Shown here: piece by piece, positions 39,062 to 48,780 of the stretch
How positions within the stretch are numbered: the first letter of the stretch is position 1
Layout of the letters: every line of letters begins with the position of its first letter
NCBI RefSeq assembly: GCF_019249245.1
Contig: NZ_JAESDK010000002.1
Span: forward strand, 212,195 to 276,194
Length of the DNA stretch: 64,000 bases
From: Alteromonas lipotrueiana
Lineage (GTDB): Bacteria; Pseudomonadota; Gammaproteobacteria; Enterobacterales; Alteromonadaceae
Direction of reading: 5' to 3'
Notes under the pieces: generated by a model
What the model was told of the DNA's origin: nothing
Databases searched by the model: none
Seen by the model: only the letters and a program-made list of their open reading frames with translations
Made by a program: the position numbers and the translations under genes

Positions 39062-39535
39062 ATGCAGGTTATTGAAGGTAATATCCGCGCCACAGGTAAA
39101 AAGTTTGCAATAGTTGTTTCTCGATTCAATAGCTTTGTTGTTGAAAGCTTACTTGAAGGGGCGCTGGATACTTTGGAGCGTCACGGCGAAGTGAGCGACA
39201 GCGATATTACGTTGGTTCGTGTTCCAGGTGCCTATGAGCTTCCGGTAGCGGCGAAAAAAATCGCTGAGAAAGGTCAGTTCGATGCAATTATCGCTTTAGG
39301 TGCGGTGATTCGTGGCGGCACGCCACATTTTGATTTTGTTGCAGGCGAATGCAACAAGGGTCTGGCCCAGGTCTCATTAGAGTTTAATATCCCTGTGGCA
39401 TTTGGTGTAATCACTACCGATTCAATCGAACAAGCCATCGAGCGTTCAGGAACCAAAGCCGGAAATAAAGGTGCAGAAGCTGCCCTTGGTGCGCTTGAAA
39501 TGGTTAATGTAGTTAGTGCTCTGGATAGCCTTTAA
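39062..39535 (+). CDS. ribH: 6,7-dimethyl-8-ribityllumazine synthase
   Basis: A 157-residue lumazine synthase that condenses the RibB and RibD products; it assembles into icosahedral or pentameric shells. Motifs: ARFN-like [40 protein letters not shown] and [24 protein letters not shown]. The ATG at 39062 is preferred to an in-frame TTG at 39053. nusB follows after 13 bases, as in most gammaproteobacteria. Confidence 0.97.
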   Translation: MQVIEGNIRATGKKFAIVVSRFNSFVVESLLEGALDTLERHGEVSDSDITLVRVPGAYELPVAAKKIAEKGQFDAIIALGAVIRGGTPHFDFVAGECNKGLAQVSLEFNIPVAFGVITTDSIEQAIERSGTKAGNKGAEAALGALEMVNVVSALDSL

Positions 39536-39548
39536 TTAAGGATTTTTT

Positions 39549-39968
39549 GTGAAAGTTTCAGCAAGACGCAAAGCCCGTGAACTCGCCGTGCAAGGAATAT
39601 ATTCCTGGCAGATGAGCAAAAATGATATTGCTCAGGTAGAGCTTACACTGGCCACCAGTAACAATATGCATCAGGTCGATATGGTTTATTTTCAGGCGCT
39701 GTTGCGTGGTGTTGCCCATGATGCTTCAAGGCTGGATGCCGCAATTAAACCCTACTTAGGCCGTTTACCCGAAGAGCTTGATCCTATCGAAAAAGCCATT
39801 ATTCGTGTGGCTACTTATGAAATGGTAGAGCGAATGGATGTGCCGTATCGGGTAATTATCAATGAAGCCATTGAACTGGCAAAAGTGTTCGGTGCTGAAG
39901 ACAGCCATAAGTTTGTTAATGGTGCACTAGATAAAGCCGTACGTAAGTTCCGCGAAAGCGAACGTTAA
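39549..39968 (+). CDS. nusB: Transcription antitermination protein NusB
   Basis: A 139-residue, all-helical protein that binds boxA RNA with NusE (S10) to allow antitermination of rRNA operons. It starts with GTG ([23 protein letters not shown]) and ends [23 protein letters not shown] likely site of action, a boxA sequence, appears at the right end of this same window. Confidence 0.97.
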   Translation: MKVSARRKARELAVQGIYSWQMSKNDIAQVELTLATSNNMHQVDMVYFQALLRGVAHDASRLDAAIKPYLGRLPEELDPIEKAIIRVATYEMVERMDVPYRVIINEAIELAKVFGAEDSHKFVNGALDKAVRKFRESER

Positions 39969-40026
39969 AGCCGCGTGGCAGCCTGATATAGGCTGTCCGA
40001 TATTATCTCCATATTGTAGACTTATT

Positions 40027-40989
40027 GTGAAAGAGTTTGATTTGATAGGCCGTTATTTTCAGGATGGCGGTTACCAACGCAAGGATGTTGTGGTAGGAAT
40101 CGGCGATGATTGTGCCGTGACCACGGTACCTTCTAATCAGCAGCTGGCCGTCACGACAGACACACTGGTGGGCGGCGTTCATTTTTTAAAAGATGCGCCG
40201 GCACGCTCGGTAGCGTACAAAGCCGTTGCGGTTAATTTAAGCGACCTGGCGGCCATGGGCGCTGAGCCGGCGTGGATTAGTCTGTCGCTTTCTATGTCGG
40301 AAGTTAATGAAGCCTGGATGGCGGATTTTGCCGAAGGCATGTATGACCTGACACGATATTATTCGGTACAACTGATAGGTGGAGATACGGTTAAAGGCCC
40401 CCTTTCTTTAACTATCACTGCCCAGGGTTTTATTCCTGCCCGCAATGAACTTAAACGTAGCACTGCCAAACCCGGCGATTGGATATTTGTTACCGGCTCG
40501 TTGGGCGATGCTGCAGCTGGCCTGGACATTTTAAAAAATGAGTTAAAGGTCGCCGATGGCGTACGCGATTATCTGGTAAACCGTCATTGGTATCCCACCC
40601 CACGTGTTGCAACCGGTACCGCATTACGTCGGCTGGCGAGCGCGTGTATTGATGTTTCAGATGGTTTTATTTCAGATCTGAGTCATATTTTAAAAGGTTC
40701 GGGGTGTGGCGCTAACATTCAGGTTGATCGATTGCCTTTGTCAAGTCAGCTTACCGATGCAGTGAGTTTACAACAGGCTTATCACTACGCCCTGGGTGGT
40801 GGTGACGATTACGAACTTATTTTTACCATCAACGAAGAACAAAAAGGGAACCTGGACACTGCATTGGCCAGTACCGGTGTGAAAGTAACCTGTGTTGGGC
40901 AGGTGACCGGGCACTCAAATAAGCTTGATTTAAAATGCCACAATAAGCCTTTTGAATTCGATGGCTATGGCTATGAGCATCAATTTTAA
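40027..40989 (+). CDS. thiL: Thiamine-monophosphate kinase
   Basis: A 320-residue kinase that phosphorylates thiamine monophosphate to the active diphosphate. It starts with GTG (MKEFDLIGRYF). ATP and metal motifs: GIGDDCAV, TTDTLVGGVHF, KAVAVNLSDLAAMGAEPAW, IGGDTVKGP, CIDVSDGFISDL and GGGDDYEL. It overlaps pgpA by one base. Confidence 0.96.
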   Translation: MKEFDLIGRYFQDGGYQRKDVVVGIGDDCAVTTVPSNQQLAVTTDTLVGGVHFLKDAPARSVAYKAVAVNLSDLAAMGAEPAWISLSLSMSEVNEAWMADFAEGMYDLTRYYSVQLIGGDTVKGPLSLTITAQGFIPARNELKRSTAKPGDWIFVTGSLGDAAAGLDILKNELKVADGVRDYLVNRHWYPTPRVATGTALRRLASACIDVSDGFISDLSHILKGSGCGANIQVDRLPLSSQLTDAVSLQQAYHYALGGGDDYELIFTINEEQKGNLDTALASTGVKVTCVGQVTGHSNKLDLKCHNKPFEFDGYGYEHQF

Positions 40990-41474
40990 TGCAGCGTCAG
41001 TATCGCGAACGCGTCTCGCTTAAAAATCCGGTACATTTTTGTGCGCTGGGCTTTGGTAGCGGTTTGGTACCGGTTATGCCCGGTACGTTCGGCTCGTTAG
41101 CGGCAATACCGCTGTTGCTGCTTACCTGGTCGGCCCCCTTTTGGATGTACGCCAGTGTTACTGTACTGGTAGCGCTAACCGGTATTTATTTTTGCGGTAA
41201 AACAGCAAAAGATATGCAAGTGCATGATCACGGCTCGATAGTGTGGGATGAAGTAGCCGGCATGTTCTGTACATTCTTGCTGGTTCCGCTGACCCTTGCG
41301 CACCTGGTTGCCGGATTTATACTGTTTCGATTTTTCGATATATTAAAACCCTGGCCTATATTCATTATCGATAAACGTTGGCACGGCGGTACAGGCATTA
41401 TGCTAGACGATTTAGTCGCCGGGCTAATGGCATGTGTAAGCTTACATGCCATATTGCTACTATGGCCTTTCTAA
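40989..41474 (+). CDS. pgpA: Phosphatidylglycerophosphatase A
   Basis: A 161-residue inner-membrane phosphatase that makes phosphatidylglycerol. The conserved HFCALGFGSGLVPVMPGTFGSLAAIPL, DEVAGMF and FRFFDILKPWPI-x-IIDKR segments match PgpA, and four hydrophobic segments span the membrane. It is the last gene of ribH-nusB-thiL-pgpA; a bidirectional terminator follows. Confidence 0.95.
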   Translation: MQRQYRERVSLKNPVHFCALGFGSGLVPVMPGTFGSLAAIPLLLLTWSAPFWMYASVTVLVALTGIYFCGKTAKDMQVHDHGSIVWDEVAGMFCTFLLVPLTLAHLVAGFILFRFFDILKPWPIFIIDKRWHGGTGIMLDDLVAGLMACVSLHAILLLWPF

Positions 41475-41528
41475 AGCCCCTTACGGCATTATGGTGGGGT
41501 AGTTAGATATGCTCGAACCACGCGCTAT

Positions 41529-41561
41529 AAAAAAAGCCTGTCGATGTTGACAGGCTTTTTT
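41529..41561. terminator. Bidirectional intrinsic terminator between pgpA and dxs
   Basis: A run of A, then GCCTGTC, loop GATGTT, GACAGGC and a run of T. The stem is flanked by A and T tracts and serves the two convergent operons. Confidence 0.9.
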
Positions 41562-41584
41562 GTAATAGATGACTCAAAAGCAAT

Positions 41585-43450
41585 CTATTGGTCTAAGTAA
41601 GCATTTATCTGAGCAACAATGCCAGGAGCATCCAATTGTAATTCGGTATACATTTCTTGCTGCGTACCTTGCTCGATAAAGCGGTCGGGCAGGCCCAGCT
41701 GTAATACATGCACCAGTATCTTTTGCTGCTGTAAAAACTCAACCACACCAGCACCAGCGCCTCCGGCAATACAACCATCTTCAAGGGTAACCAGTAGCTC
41801 ATGGTCGCCGCTGACCTGTTTTAGTGCCACAGCATCAAGAGGTTTGACAAACCGCATGTCGACCAGCGTCGCATTAAGTTTTTCAGCTGCTTCTTCGGCA
41901 AAGGGCAACAGTGTACCAAAATTCAGTATGGCAATTTTGGTCCCTTCGCGCAGTAGGCGGGCTTTGCCTATTTCAAGGGCGCTCATAGTCGCATCAGGCG
42001 CTATGCCTTTCCCTGCGCCTCTTGGATAGCGAACCGCGGCAGGCTTATCGCTGATATGGCCAGTATAAAGCATCTGACGACATTCATTTTCATCAGCAGG
42101 CGCCATAATTATAAGGTTGGGTAAGCAGCGTAAATAAGCAAGATCAAAGGCTCCCTGATGAGTCTGGCCGTCGGCGCCGACAATACCGGCCCGGTCGATA
42201 GCAAACAGCACAGGAAGTTCCTGTAATACAACATCGTGAATCAGTTGGTCGTACCCACGTTGTAAAAAGGTGGAATAGATAGCCACCACCGCGTTCAACC
42301 CATCTTTTGCTAAACCGGCAGCAAAGGTCACCGCGTGCTGCTCAGCAATCGCAACATCACAGTACTGTTCAGGGTATTTTTGTGAAAAGGCAACCATGCC
42401 TGAGCCTTCGCGCATGGCAGGGGTGATTGCCATCAGCTTTGGATCTTGCGCTGCCATATCGCACAACCAGTGGCCAAAAATCGCAGAGAACGAGGGAGCG
42501 CTGGCTTTAGATGCCGGTAAGGCATTATCGTCCGGGTTAAATTTTGGTACCGCATGAAACTTTATCGGATCTTTCTCAGCCTGTGGGTATCCTTTGCCTT
42601 TTCGGGTCACCACGTGCAAAAGCTGCGGACCATCAAAGCTACGCATATTGCGTAATGTATCTACTACCGTATCAACATCATGGCCGTCTATTGGACCAAT
42701 ATAGTTAAAGCCCAGCTCTTCAAAAATAGTGCCGGGCACCACCATACCTTTGAGATGTTCTTCAGCACGACTGGCAAATTCCTTGATAGGGGGCATGTTG
42801 CTAAGCAGCTTTTTACCGCCATCACGAATTTTATTAAAAAAGTTGCCGGTGAGCAGACGGGCAAGGTGCGAATTTAGCGCCCCTACGTTCTCAGATATCG
42901 ACATTTCATTGTCATTCAGAACAACCACCATGTCTTTTTTGATATCCCCGGCATGGTTCATGGCCTCAAACGCCATTCCGGCAGTTAATGCGCCATCACC
43001 AATCACAGAAACAACTTTTCGACCCTTGCCTTCTTTTTCTGCAGCCACGGCCATACCCAGACCAGCACTAATGCTGGTAGAGGAGTGTCCTACTGCAAAA
43101 GTGTCGTATTCACTTTCGCCGGGCCAGGGGAACGGGTGCAAGCCGTTTTTCTGACGAATGGTAGACATACGCTCGGCACGCCCGGTAATAATTTTGTGCG
43201 GATAAGCCTGATGACCCACATCCCAGACCAGACGGTCAAAGGGAGTATTGTAAACATAATGAAGTGCCACGGTCAGCTCGACGGTACCCAGGCCTGAAGC
43301 AAAGTGTCCGCTGCTTTGACTTACGCAGGTAAGTAAGTACTGGCGAAGCTCGTCAGCCAGAGACTTAAGCTTATCCTGAGGCAGTTTACGCAACTGTTCA
43401 GGGGTCTGGGCTGTCGCCAATAATGGGTAATGGGTTAAATCTAAACTCAT
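41585..43450 (-). CDS. dxs: 1-deoxy-D-xylulose-5-phosphate synthase
   Basis: A 621-residue thiamine diphosphate enzyme and the entry step of the MEP isoprenoid pathway. The TPP motif is [19 protein letters not shown]...NDNEMSIS. The N-terminal histidine is in [11 protein letters not shown], and the transketolase middle domain has [15 protein letters not shown]. It follows ispA in the xseB-ispA-dxs operon, so early and late isoprenoid steps are coexpressed. Confidence 0.97.
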   Translation of the reverse strand: MSLDLTHYPLLATAQTPEQLRKLPQDKLKSLADELRQYLLTCVSQSSGHFASGLGTVELTVALHYVYNTPFDRLVWDVGHQAYPHKIITGRAERMSTIRQKNGLHPFPWPGESEYDTFAVGHSSTSISAGLGMAVAAEKEGKGRKVVSVIGDGALTAGMAFEAMNHAGDIKKDMVVVLNDNEMSISENVGALNSHLARLLTGNFFNKIRDGGKKLLSNMPPIKEFASRAEEHLKGMVVPGTIFEELGFNYIGPIDGHDVDTVVDTLRNMRSFDGPQLLHVVTRKGKGYPQAEKDPIKFHAVPKFNPDDNALPASKASAPSFSAIFGHWLCDMAAQDPKLMAITPAMREGSGMVAFSQKYPEQYCDVAIAEQHAVTFAAGLAKDGLNAVVAIYSTFLQRGYDQLIHDVVLQELPVLFAIDRAGIVGADGQTHQGAFDLAYLRCLPNLIIMAPADENECRQMLYTGHISDKPAAVRYPRGAGKGIAPDATMSALEIGKARLLREGTKIAILNFGTLLPFAEEAAEKLNATLVDMRFVKPLDAVALKQVSGDHELLVTLEDGCIAGGAGAGVVEFLQQQKILVHVLQLGLPDRFIEQGTQQEMYTELQLDAPGIVAQINAYLDQ

Positions 43451-43486
43451 TGATTATTATTCTATGTCTTTTAAAAAACGGCAATA

Positions 43487-44377
43487 CTAGTGATTGCGGT
43501 TAACCATCAGGTCGGTGTACGCCACCAGATAGTCAGTATTGTAAGGTAAAGAAGCCAGCGCCTGAAGCGCTTCTTCATGCAAGCGGGTCAGCTCCGATTT
43601 TGCCGCAGCCATGCCCAGTAACGCCGGAAAAGTATTTTTACCTAAAGCCGCATCAGAGCCTTGGGGTTTACCAATAAGACGGGCGTCGCCTTCGACATCT
43701 AAAATGTCATCCTGAACCTGAAACGCCAGTCCAACAATACGGGCGAAGCGAATAAACTGTTCACGATCATCCTTGTCTATGGCACTGCTTACTAACGTGA
43801 CCATTTCTACGCAGGCACTTAGCAATGCGCCTGTTTTAAGTTGATGCAATTGGGTCAGTGTGTCAATACTTATGGTCTCGCCGGTACTTTGTAAGTCAAT
43901 CGCCTGACCACCACACATGCCATTATACCCTGAAGCATTAGCCAGAACAGAGACCAATTGCGCGCGCTTTGTATTAGCGTAATCTGACATGGGTTGGTCG
44001 GTTAAAATGGTAAACGCCATAGTCTGCAAAGCGTCCCCGGCTAATATGGCGGTTGCTTCATCAAATGCCACATGGCAGGTAGGCTGACCGCGACGCAGAG
44101 CGTCGTCGTCCATAGCCGGCAAGTCATCGTGAACCAGCGAATAAGCATGAATACACTCAATGGCCATGCTAATGGTTAGCTGATCTTGCTGAGGAATGTC
44201 CAGGCTATTGCCCACTAAATGCGTTAACACGGGGCGCATCCGCTTGCCACCTACCAATAATGCATGCTGCATCGCGGCTTTCAGATTCTCAGCGTGTTCA
44301 GGCAATTGTGAAATAAGCCCTAACAGGTGTTCATCAGTTTGTTGTTTTATTTGCTGACGAAGTGCGTCAAAGTTCAT
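43487..44377 (-). CDS. ispA: Farnesyl diphosphate synthase (geranyltranstransferase)
   Basis: A 296-residue prenyltransferase. The first aspartate-rich motif is DDLPAMDDDALRRG, the second is FQVQDDILDVEGD. GGKRMRP and CGGQAIDL are present. The start at 44377 is favoured by ACAGG 7 bases upstream; a GTG at 44401 would add 8 residues. It lies between xseB and dxs. Confidence 0.95.
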   Translation of the reverse strand: MNFDALRQQIKQQTDEHLLGLISQLPEHAENLKAAMQHALLVGGKRMRPVLTHLVGNSLDIPQQDQLTISMAIECIHAYSLVHDDLPAMDDDALRRGQPTCHVAFDEATAILAGDALQTMAFTILTDQPMSDYANTKRAQLVSVLANASGYNGMCGGQAIDLQSTGETISIDTLTQLHQLKTGALLSACVEMVTLVSSAIDKDDREQFIRFARIVGLAFQVQDDILDVEGDARLIGKPQGSDAALGKNTFPALLGMAAAKSELTRLHEEALQALASLPYNTDYLVAYTDLMVNRNH

Positions 44378-44440
44378 AACCATGCCTGTATCAAATGTCA
44401 CTGTAGCCGGTGAAAAGTCGGTCAGACCAAATAGCCCGGT

Positions 44441-44683
44441 TTATTCAGATTGAGTCTGAGCAAGATCGACCAGTTGCTCGTTGCCTTGTTCGCTAAGCAA
44501 CACTTTTACTTTTTGCTCAGCATGCTCTAGTGCCTGCTGACTTTGGCGCGAAAGTGCTACCCCACGTTCAAATTTTTGCAGTGCCTGTGCTAACGGCAAG
44601 TCACCGGTTTCCATTTGCGTTACAATGGCTTCAAGTTCTGACAAGCTTTCTTCAAACGAAGGTTCAGATTTGGTGTCGGTCAC
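44441..44683 (-). CDS. xseB: Exodeoxyribonuclease VII small subunit
   Basis: An 80-residue protein from a GTG start: [54 protein letters not shown] is the complete XseB helical-hairpin signature. It binds XseA in many copies. First gene of the xseB-ispA-dxs operon; it diverges from pomA across a 295-base intergenic region. Confidence 0.95.
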   Translation of the reverse strand: MTDTKSEPSFEESLSELEAIVTQMETGDLPLAQALQKFERGVALSRQSQQALEHAEQKVKVLLSEQGNEQLVDLAQTQSE

Positions 44684-44849
44684 AATCGTTATTCCACGGT
44701 TGTTTCGGATAGGCGCACATTAACTGACAGGTCTGACCCGGTCAAATGGTTTGTCCAGTTCAGCAACGGTATCTGAGCGATACCAATGGAAAAGTTTAGC
44801 GAAAAATACGTGACTATATAAAAACAGACTGGCGCTGGGGCGATTAGGT

Positions 44850-44876
44850 TATAGAATTCTATTACGAAGCCGATAG
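44850..44876 (+). promoter_or_regulatory. Sigma-28 (FliA)-like promoter upstream of pomAB
   Basis: TATAGAAT (44850-44857), an 11-base spacer and GCCGATAG (44869-44876) match the flagellar consensus TAAAGTTT-N11-GCCGATAA with 7 of 8 bases in the -10 box and 5 of 8 in the -35 box. It lies about 100 bases before the pomA start. The rest of the 295-base gap between xseB and pomA shows no other feature. Confidence 0.45.
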
Positions 44877-44978
44877 TATAGGTGTCGTCAAAGAAGTTGC
44901 CGTAAGTGCAGCTCATTTTCAAGTAATAATAATCAAGACTGAACACCAGCAACGATTTCGTATAGCGAGGATTTACGT

Positions 44979-45740
44979 GTGGATTTAGCAACCGTCATAG
45001 GCATGGTAGGAGGAATCGGTTTCATAGTGATGGCTATGATACTGGGTGGTGAACTTGGCATGTTCTTCGACGTCCCGTCGGTTCTTATTGTATTGGGCGG
45101 TACTTTATTTGTCGTGTTATCACAATACACGCTAGGGCAGTTTTTTGGCGCCGGGAAGATCGCCGGAAAAGCCTTTATGTTTAAGATAGACACCCCTGAC
45201 GAACTAATTGAAAAAATTGTTGAAATGGCCGATGCAGCGCGTAAAGGGGGCTTTTTGGCTCTTGAAGAAGCCGAAATCGAAAATCCATTTATGCAAAAAG
45301 GCGTGGATATGCTGGTCGATGGGCACGATATTGATGTGGTGCGTGATACCTTAGCCAAAGACATCTCGATGACTACCGAACGCCATGTGTTCGGTGCTTC
45401 TATCTTTAAGGGAATGGGCGATGTGGCTCCGGCCATGGGAATGATAGGCACCCTGATAGGTTTGGTCGCCATGCTCTCGAATATGGATGACCCTAAAGCC
45501 ATCGGGCCGGCTATGGCAGTCGCCTTGTTAACTACCTTATACGGGGCATTTTTAGCCAACGTAATTTGTTTGCCTATTGCCTCAAAGTTAAGCAATCGGG
45601 TCGAAGAAGAAAAACTAAACCAAAAACTTATTTTAGACGGTATTGTGGGTATTGCAGATGGCCAGAACCCTCGTGTTATTGAAGGCATACTGAAAAATTA
45701 TCTGGCCTACAGTAAGCGCGGCAGCGCTGACGAGGAGTAG
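44979..45740 (+). CDS. pomA: Sodium-driven flagellar motor protein PomA (MotA family)
   Basis: A 253-residue stator subunit with four transmembrane helices. It begins with GTG, with GAGG 8 bases upstream. The sequence follows Vibrio PomA closely: GQFFGAGKIAGKAFMFK, MADAARKGGFLALEE and GMGDVAPAMGMIGTLIGLVAMLSNMDDPKAIGPAMAVALLTTLYGAFLAN. With PomB it forms the channel that drives rotation of a polar flagellum. pomB follows after 6 bases. Confidence 0.96.
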   Translation: MDLATVIGMVGGIGFIVMAMILGGELGMFFDVPSVLIVLGGTLFVVLSQYTLGQFFGAGKIAGKAFMFKIDTPDELIEKIVEMADAARKGGFLALEEAEIENPFMQKGVDMLVDGHDIDVVRDTLAKDISMTTERHVFGASIFKGMGDVAPAMGMIGTLIGLVAMLSNMDDPKAIGPAMAVALLTTLYGAFLANVICLPIASKLSNRVEEEKLNQKLILDGIVGIADGQNPRVIEGILKNYLAYSKRGSADEE

Positions 45741-45746
45741 CTCATT

Positions 45747-46676
45747 ATGGCGCAACAGGATGAATGCCCCAAATGCCCACCTGAAGGCTTGCCCGCCTGG
45801 ATGGGCACCTTTGCTGACTTAATGTCATTGCTGATGTGCTTTTTTGTGTTGTTATTGGCGTTTTCAGAAATGGACGTACTGAAATTCAAGCAAATTGCCG
45901 GTTCAATGAAATTTGCTTTTGGTGTGCAAAATAAAATAGAAGTTAAAGATATACCTAAAGGCACCAGTGTTATTGCGATGGAGTTCAGGCCGGGCAAACC
46001 CGATCCTACGCCTATTGAAACAATTCAGCAGCAAACCATAGATATGACCCAGCAAATGCTTGAGTTTCAGGCAGGTGATGAAGACGATGCGGGGGGGCGC
46101 CAGAAGCAGCGCGGTGAACAACGCGGAGGTCAGGGGCAGCAAACCTCAACCGATCAATCGTCTGCGGCGCAAAGTGCGGATAGCGAGCAAATGCAGGAAA
46201 TGATGAAAAAGGTGGCTGAACAACTGCAAAAACAAATTTTGGATGGTTCGGTAGAGATGGAAAGTCTGGGGCAACAACTGACTATTCGTATACGCGAAAA
46301 CGGATCTTTTTCAGCAGGTTCGGCATTTTTGCAGCCGCAATTTAAACCTATTGTCAGAAAAATCGGTAAGTTACTGGCCGATATGCCGGGTGAAATTGAA
46401 ATTTCAGGACACAGCGACGGACAACATATTGCGAATGAGCTCTATCGGTCTAACTGGGATCTTTCGTCGCAGCGGGCGGTAGCTGTTGCAGAAGAAATAA
46501 GAAAAGCACCTGGGTTTGATGAAAGCCGAATGCTGGTGGTGGGTAAGGCCGATACCGATCCCATGGTGAAAAAGCCTGCAACGTCCGCCGAAAGAGCCAA
46601 GAACAGACGGGTAGAGATAAATATTAATCAGGGAAAACCGATGTTATCAAAGCCCATTTCAGTCATCGATAATTAA
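45747..46676 (+). CDS. pomB: Sodium-driven flagellar motor protein PomB (MotB family)
   Basis: A 309-residue stator subunit with one transmembrane helix. Asp24 in GTFADLMSLLMCFFVLLLAFSEMD is the ion-carrying residue, at the same position as in Vibrio PomB. A Gln/Gly-rich linker (about residues 115-150) leads to the OmpA-like peptidoglycan-binding domain (EISGHSDGQHIANELYRSNWDLSSQRAVAVAEEI...ERAKNRRVEI). The cysteine in FMSLLMCFF-type context is typical of sodium-type motors. Confidence 0.95.
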   Translation: MAQQDECPKCPPEGLPAWMGTFADLMSLLMCFFVLLLAFSEMDVLKFKQIAGSMKFAFGVQNKIEVKDIPKGTSVIAMEFRPGKPDPTPIETIQQQTIDMTQQMLEFQAGDEDDAGGRQKQRGEQRGGQGQQTSTDQSSAAQSADSEQMQEMMKKVAEQLQKQILDGSVEMESLGQQLTIRIRENGSFSAGSAFLQPQFKPIVRKIGKLLADMPGEIEISGHSDGQHIANELYRSNWDLSSQRAVAVAEEIRKAPGFDESRMLVVGKADTDPMVKKPATSAERAKNRRVEININQGKPMLSKPISVIDN

Positions 46677-46785
46677 TTTTTTACGAACCGTAAACGCCGC
46701 ATGGGTGGCGTTTATACGTAAAGAGAGGTGTTTCACTATAATAATGGTTTAATTCAACGGGGACGAACACCCGCTATTTAAATGA

Positions 46786-48042
46786 CTAGTTTCTCGCAAT
46801 GGGTGCCAGACAAGCAGGCTTGGTCATGACCAATTGTACCGTGCTGATAGCGCGCTCCAAAAAGCCTCCCTCACAATATTTCAGATAATAAGTCCACATC
46901 CGCACAAACCGTTCATCATAGCCGTCATTTAATAAATCGTCTTTGGCCAGCATAAACGCCTTGTACCAATCATCCAGCGTTTTGGCGTAATCTAACCCGA
47001 TGTCCTGACTATCGCGGATAGACAAGTCACTATGCTGTTTTAACTGCTGATTTATCACAAGCTGGGAAGGTAAAAATCCGCCTGGGAAAATATATTTCTG
47101 GATGAAGTCTACGCTGTTGGCATAACCCTGATACCGCCGATCATCAATTGTAATCGACTGTAATACCATTATGCCATCGTCTTTCAACAAACTGCTGCAT
47201 TTTTGAAAAAAGTTACCCAGGTAACGCTTGCCTACAGCTTCTATCATCTCAACTGAAACCAGCTTGTCGTATCGGCCCGTAAGGTCCCGGTAATCTTTTT
47301 TCAGCAAGGTGACTTTATCCTGAAGATTCTCCTGGGTTACCCATTGCTGAGCGTAGGCATATTGTTCTTCAGATATGGTGGTGGTAGTAACTTTACAGCC
47401 ATAATGTTTAGCGGCAAACACAGCCAGTCCGCCCCAGCCTGTGCCAATTTCAATTAGGTGGTCATGTTCTTTTAACTGGAGTTTGTTGCAAAGGGTCCGT
47501 AATTTGTATTCTTGGGCCTGAGTCAGCGACATAGTGGGGTCAGGATAAATAGCCGAAGAATACATCATGCTTTGGTCTAAAAATCGGGTATACAAACGAT
47601 TACCAAGGTCATAATGCGCTTCAATATTCTTTTTCGCCTGATCCGAAGTATTTCGACGCAAAAAATGCTGAATTTTGTGTACCGGTAAGCTAATCCATTT
47701 AAATTTGTCTTCCCACGTATCCAGAAAGCTTAAATTTCGGGCGAAAATTCGTATAACAGACGTGAGATCAGGCGTTGTCCACATACATGCCATATAAGTT
47801 TCGCCTGCTGCGATACTGCCACCTAAAAGTAACTGTCGGTAAGCTTTAATATCCTGAATATCAATAATTGCGTGTAATGTATCGTCAGGGTCGCCGAATG
47901 TCGCCACGCGGCTTCCGTTTTCCCGAATCTCCATTGCGCCCTGGGGAAGTAATGACATTAATTTTAAAAAAGCAGTACGACAGCTTTTATCTACCACAGA
48001 ACCTGTTGAGATAACCGAAGCCAATGTTTCACCGTGAGACAT
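46786..48042 (-). CDS. cfa: Cyclopropane-fatty-acyl-phospholipid synthase family methyltransferase
   Basis: A 418-residue SAM-dependent enzyme acting on unsaturated acyl chains of phospholipids. The SAM site is LIEIGTGWGGLAVFAAKHYGCKVTTTTIS. Also present: AHYDLGNRLYTRFLDQSMMYSSAIY, VSVEMIEAVGKRYLGNFF, and the C-terminal WTYYLKYCEGGFLERAISTVQLVMTKP. Cfa adds a methylene bridge from SAM; close relatives in alphaproteobacterial singlet-oxygen regulons act as methyltransferases towards furan or methyl-branched fatty acids. It is the last gene of a five-gene operon with DUF1365, an amine oxidase, an SDR and an NTF2-like gene, which suggests the specialised type. Which product is made cannot be read from the sequence. 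Confidence 0.9.
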   Translation of the reverse strand: MSHGETLASVISTGSVVDKSCRTAFLKLMSLLPQGAMEIRENGSRVATFGDPDDTLHAIIDIQDIKAYRQLLLGGSIAAGETYMACMWTTPDLTSVIRIFARNLSFLDTWEDKFKWISLPVHKIQHFLRRNTSDQAKKNIEAHYDLGNRLYTRFLDQSMMYSSAIYPDPTMSLTQAQEYKLRTLCNKLQLKEHDHLIEIGTGWGGLAVFAAKHYGCKVTTTTISEEQYAYAQQWVTQENLQDKVTLLKKDYRDLTGRYDKLVSVEMIEAVGKRYLGNFFQKCSSLLKDDGIMVLQSITIDDRRYQGYANSVDFIQKYIFPGGFLPSQLVINQQLKQHSDLSIRDSQDIGLDYAKTLDDWYKAFMLAKDDLLNDGYDERFVRMWTYYLKYCEGGFLERAISTVQLVMTKPACLAPIARN

Positions 48043-48051
48043 AATGTTTTC

Positions 48052-48780
48052 CTAACTATTCGGATGTGGATATATAGGTGTACGTTTCAGCCATAACTTC
48101 ACTGCCTGCCAATATATTCCACTTACCGTTTTAACCGTCATGCTGGGTATTTTTATCAGCGCGCGCCGGACCTCTTTATTAGTTAGCGGTGCGCGAGTCA
48201 ACTGTAGGCCAGCAGTAAAATCTTTCTTTTGTTGGTAACATTCCATAGCTAAAGATAAAGTATTGCCCGGCTGCTGTATACGCCATTTATATACCATGTC
48301 CATTGGGTTAAAAGGTGAAACATGAAATGCTTTATTGGTATCTGACTGTAACGTCAAATCAACCGCATAATAGTGACGTTCATTCCAGGGTGTATTGGAT
48401 ACCTCTGCCAACATATAAGTAAATGAAGAGGTTTTGTCTGGTCTTACAAAATAAAAATTAACCGGGTTAAAATGAAGGCCCATCGTTCGTAATTGACTGA
48501 GCAAAAAAACCTCAGCCCCGGCAACAGTAATTCCTTCTAACTCTTTAATTTTTGTAAGGACAGCGTCTTTTAAACTAACTGATTTATCACCAATGTAATC
48601 GCTTCTGCGAAACTCTACAAGCGAACGATGGGTGGATGAAAAATGTTTAATTTTATCATCTAGATCAGTAAGTTCGTCTAAATTTAGCCAAAATAGATAA
48701 ATTTGATATTGAAATGCATGGCGGGTCGGACGAAACCGTTCGTGGTACACGGTTCCATGGTAAATAGCACTGCTAGTCAA
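48052..48780 (-). CDS. DUF1365 family protein
   Basis: A 242-residue protein beginning at a TTG that overlaps the stop of the preceding oxidase gene (TTGA). The N-terminal SSAIYHGTVYHERFRPTRHAFQYQIYLFWLNLDEL and the middle NPVNFYFV...AEVSNTPWNERHYYAVD are the DUF1365 (COG3496) signatures. Family members are almost always beside an FAD amine oxidase and a Cfa-type enzyme, as here. No enzymatic activity is firmly established to my knowledge; a role in lipid modification is inferred from context. Confidence 0.9.
   Translation of the reverse strand: MTSSAIYHGTVYHERFRPTRHAFQYQIYLFWLNLDELTDLDDKIKHFSSTHRSLVEFRRSDYIGDKSVSLKDAVLTKIKELEGITVAGAEVFLLSQLRTMGLHFNPVNFYFVRPDKTSSFTYMLAEVSNTPWNERHYYAVDLTLQSDTNKAFHVSPFNPMDMVYKWRIQQPGNTLSLAMECYQQKKDFTAGLQLTRAPLTNKEVRRALIKIPSMTVKTVSGIYWQAVKLWLKRTPIYPHPNS

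Noticed and set aside
46691..46714. Hairpin TAAACGCC/GGCGTTTA after pomB as a terminator
   Set aside because: The stem is short and no T run follows; it may stop transcription weakly but cannot be called.
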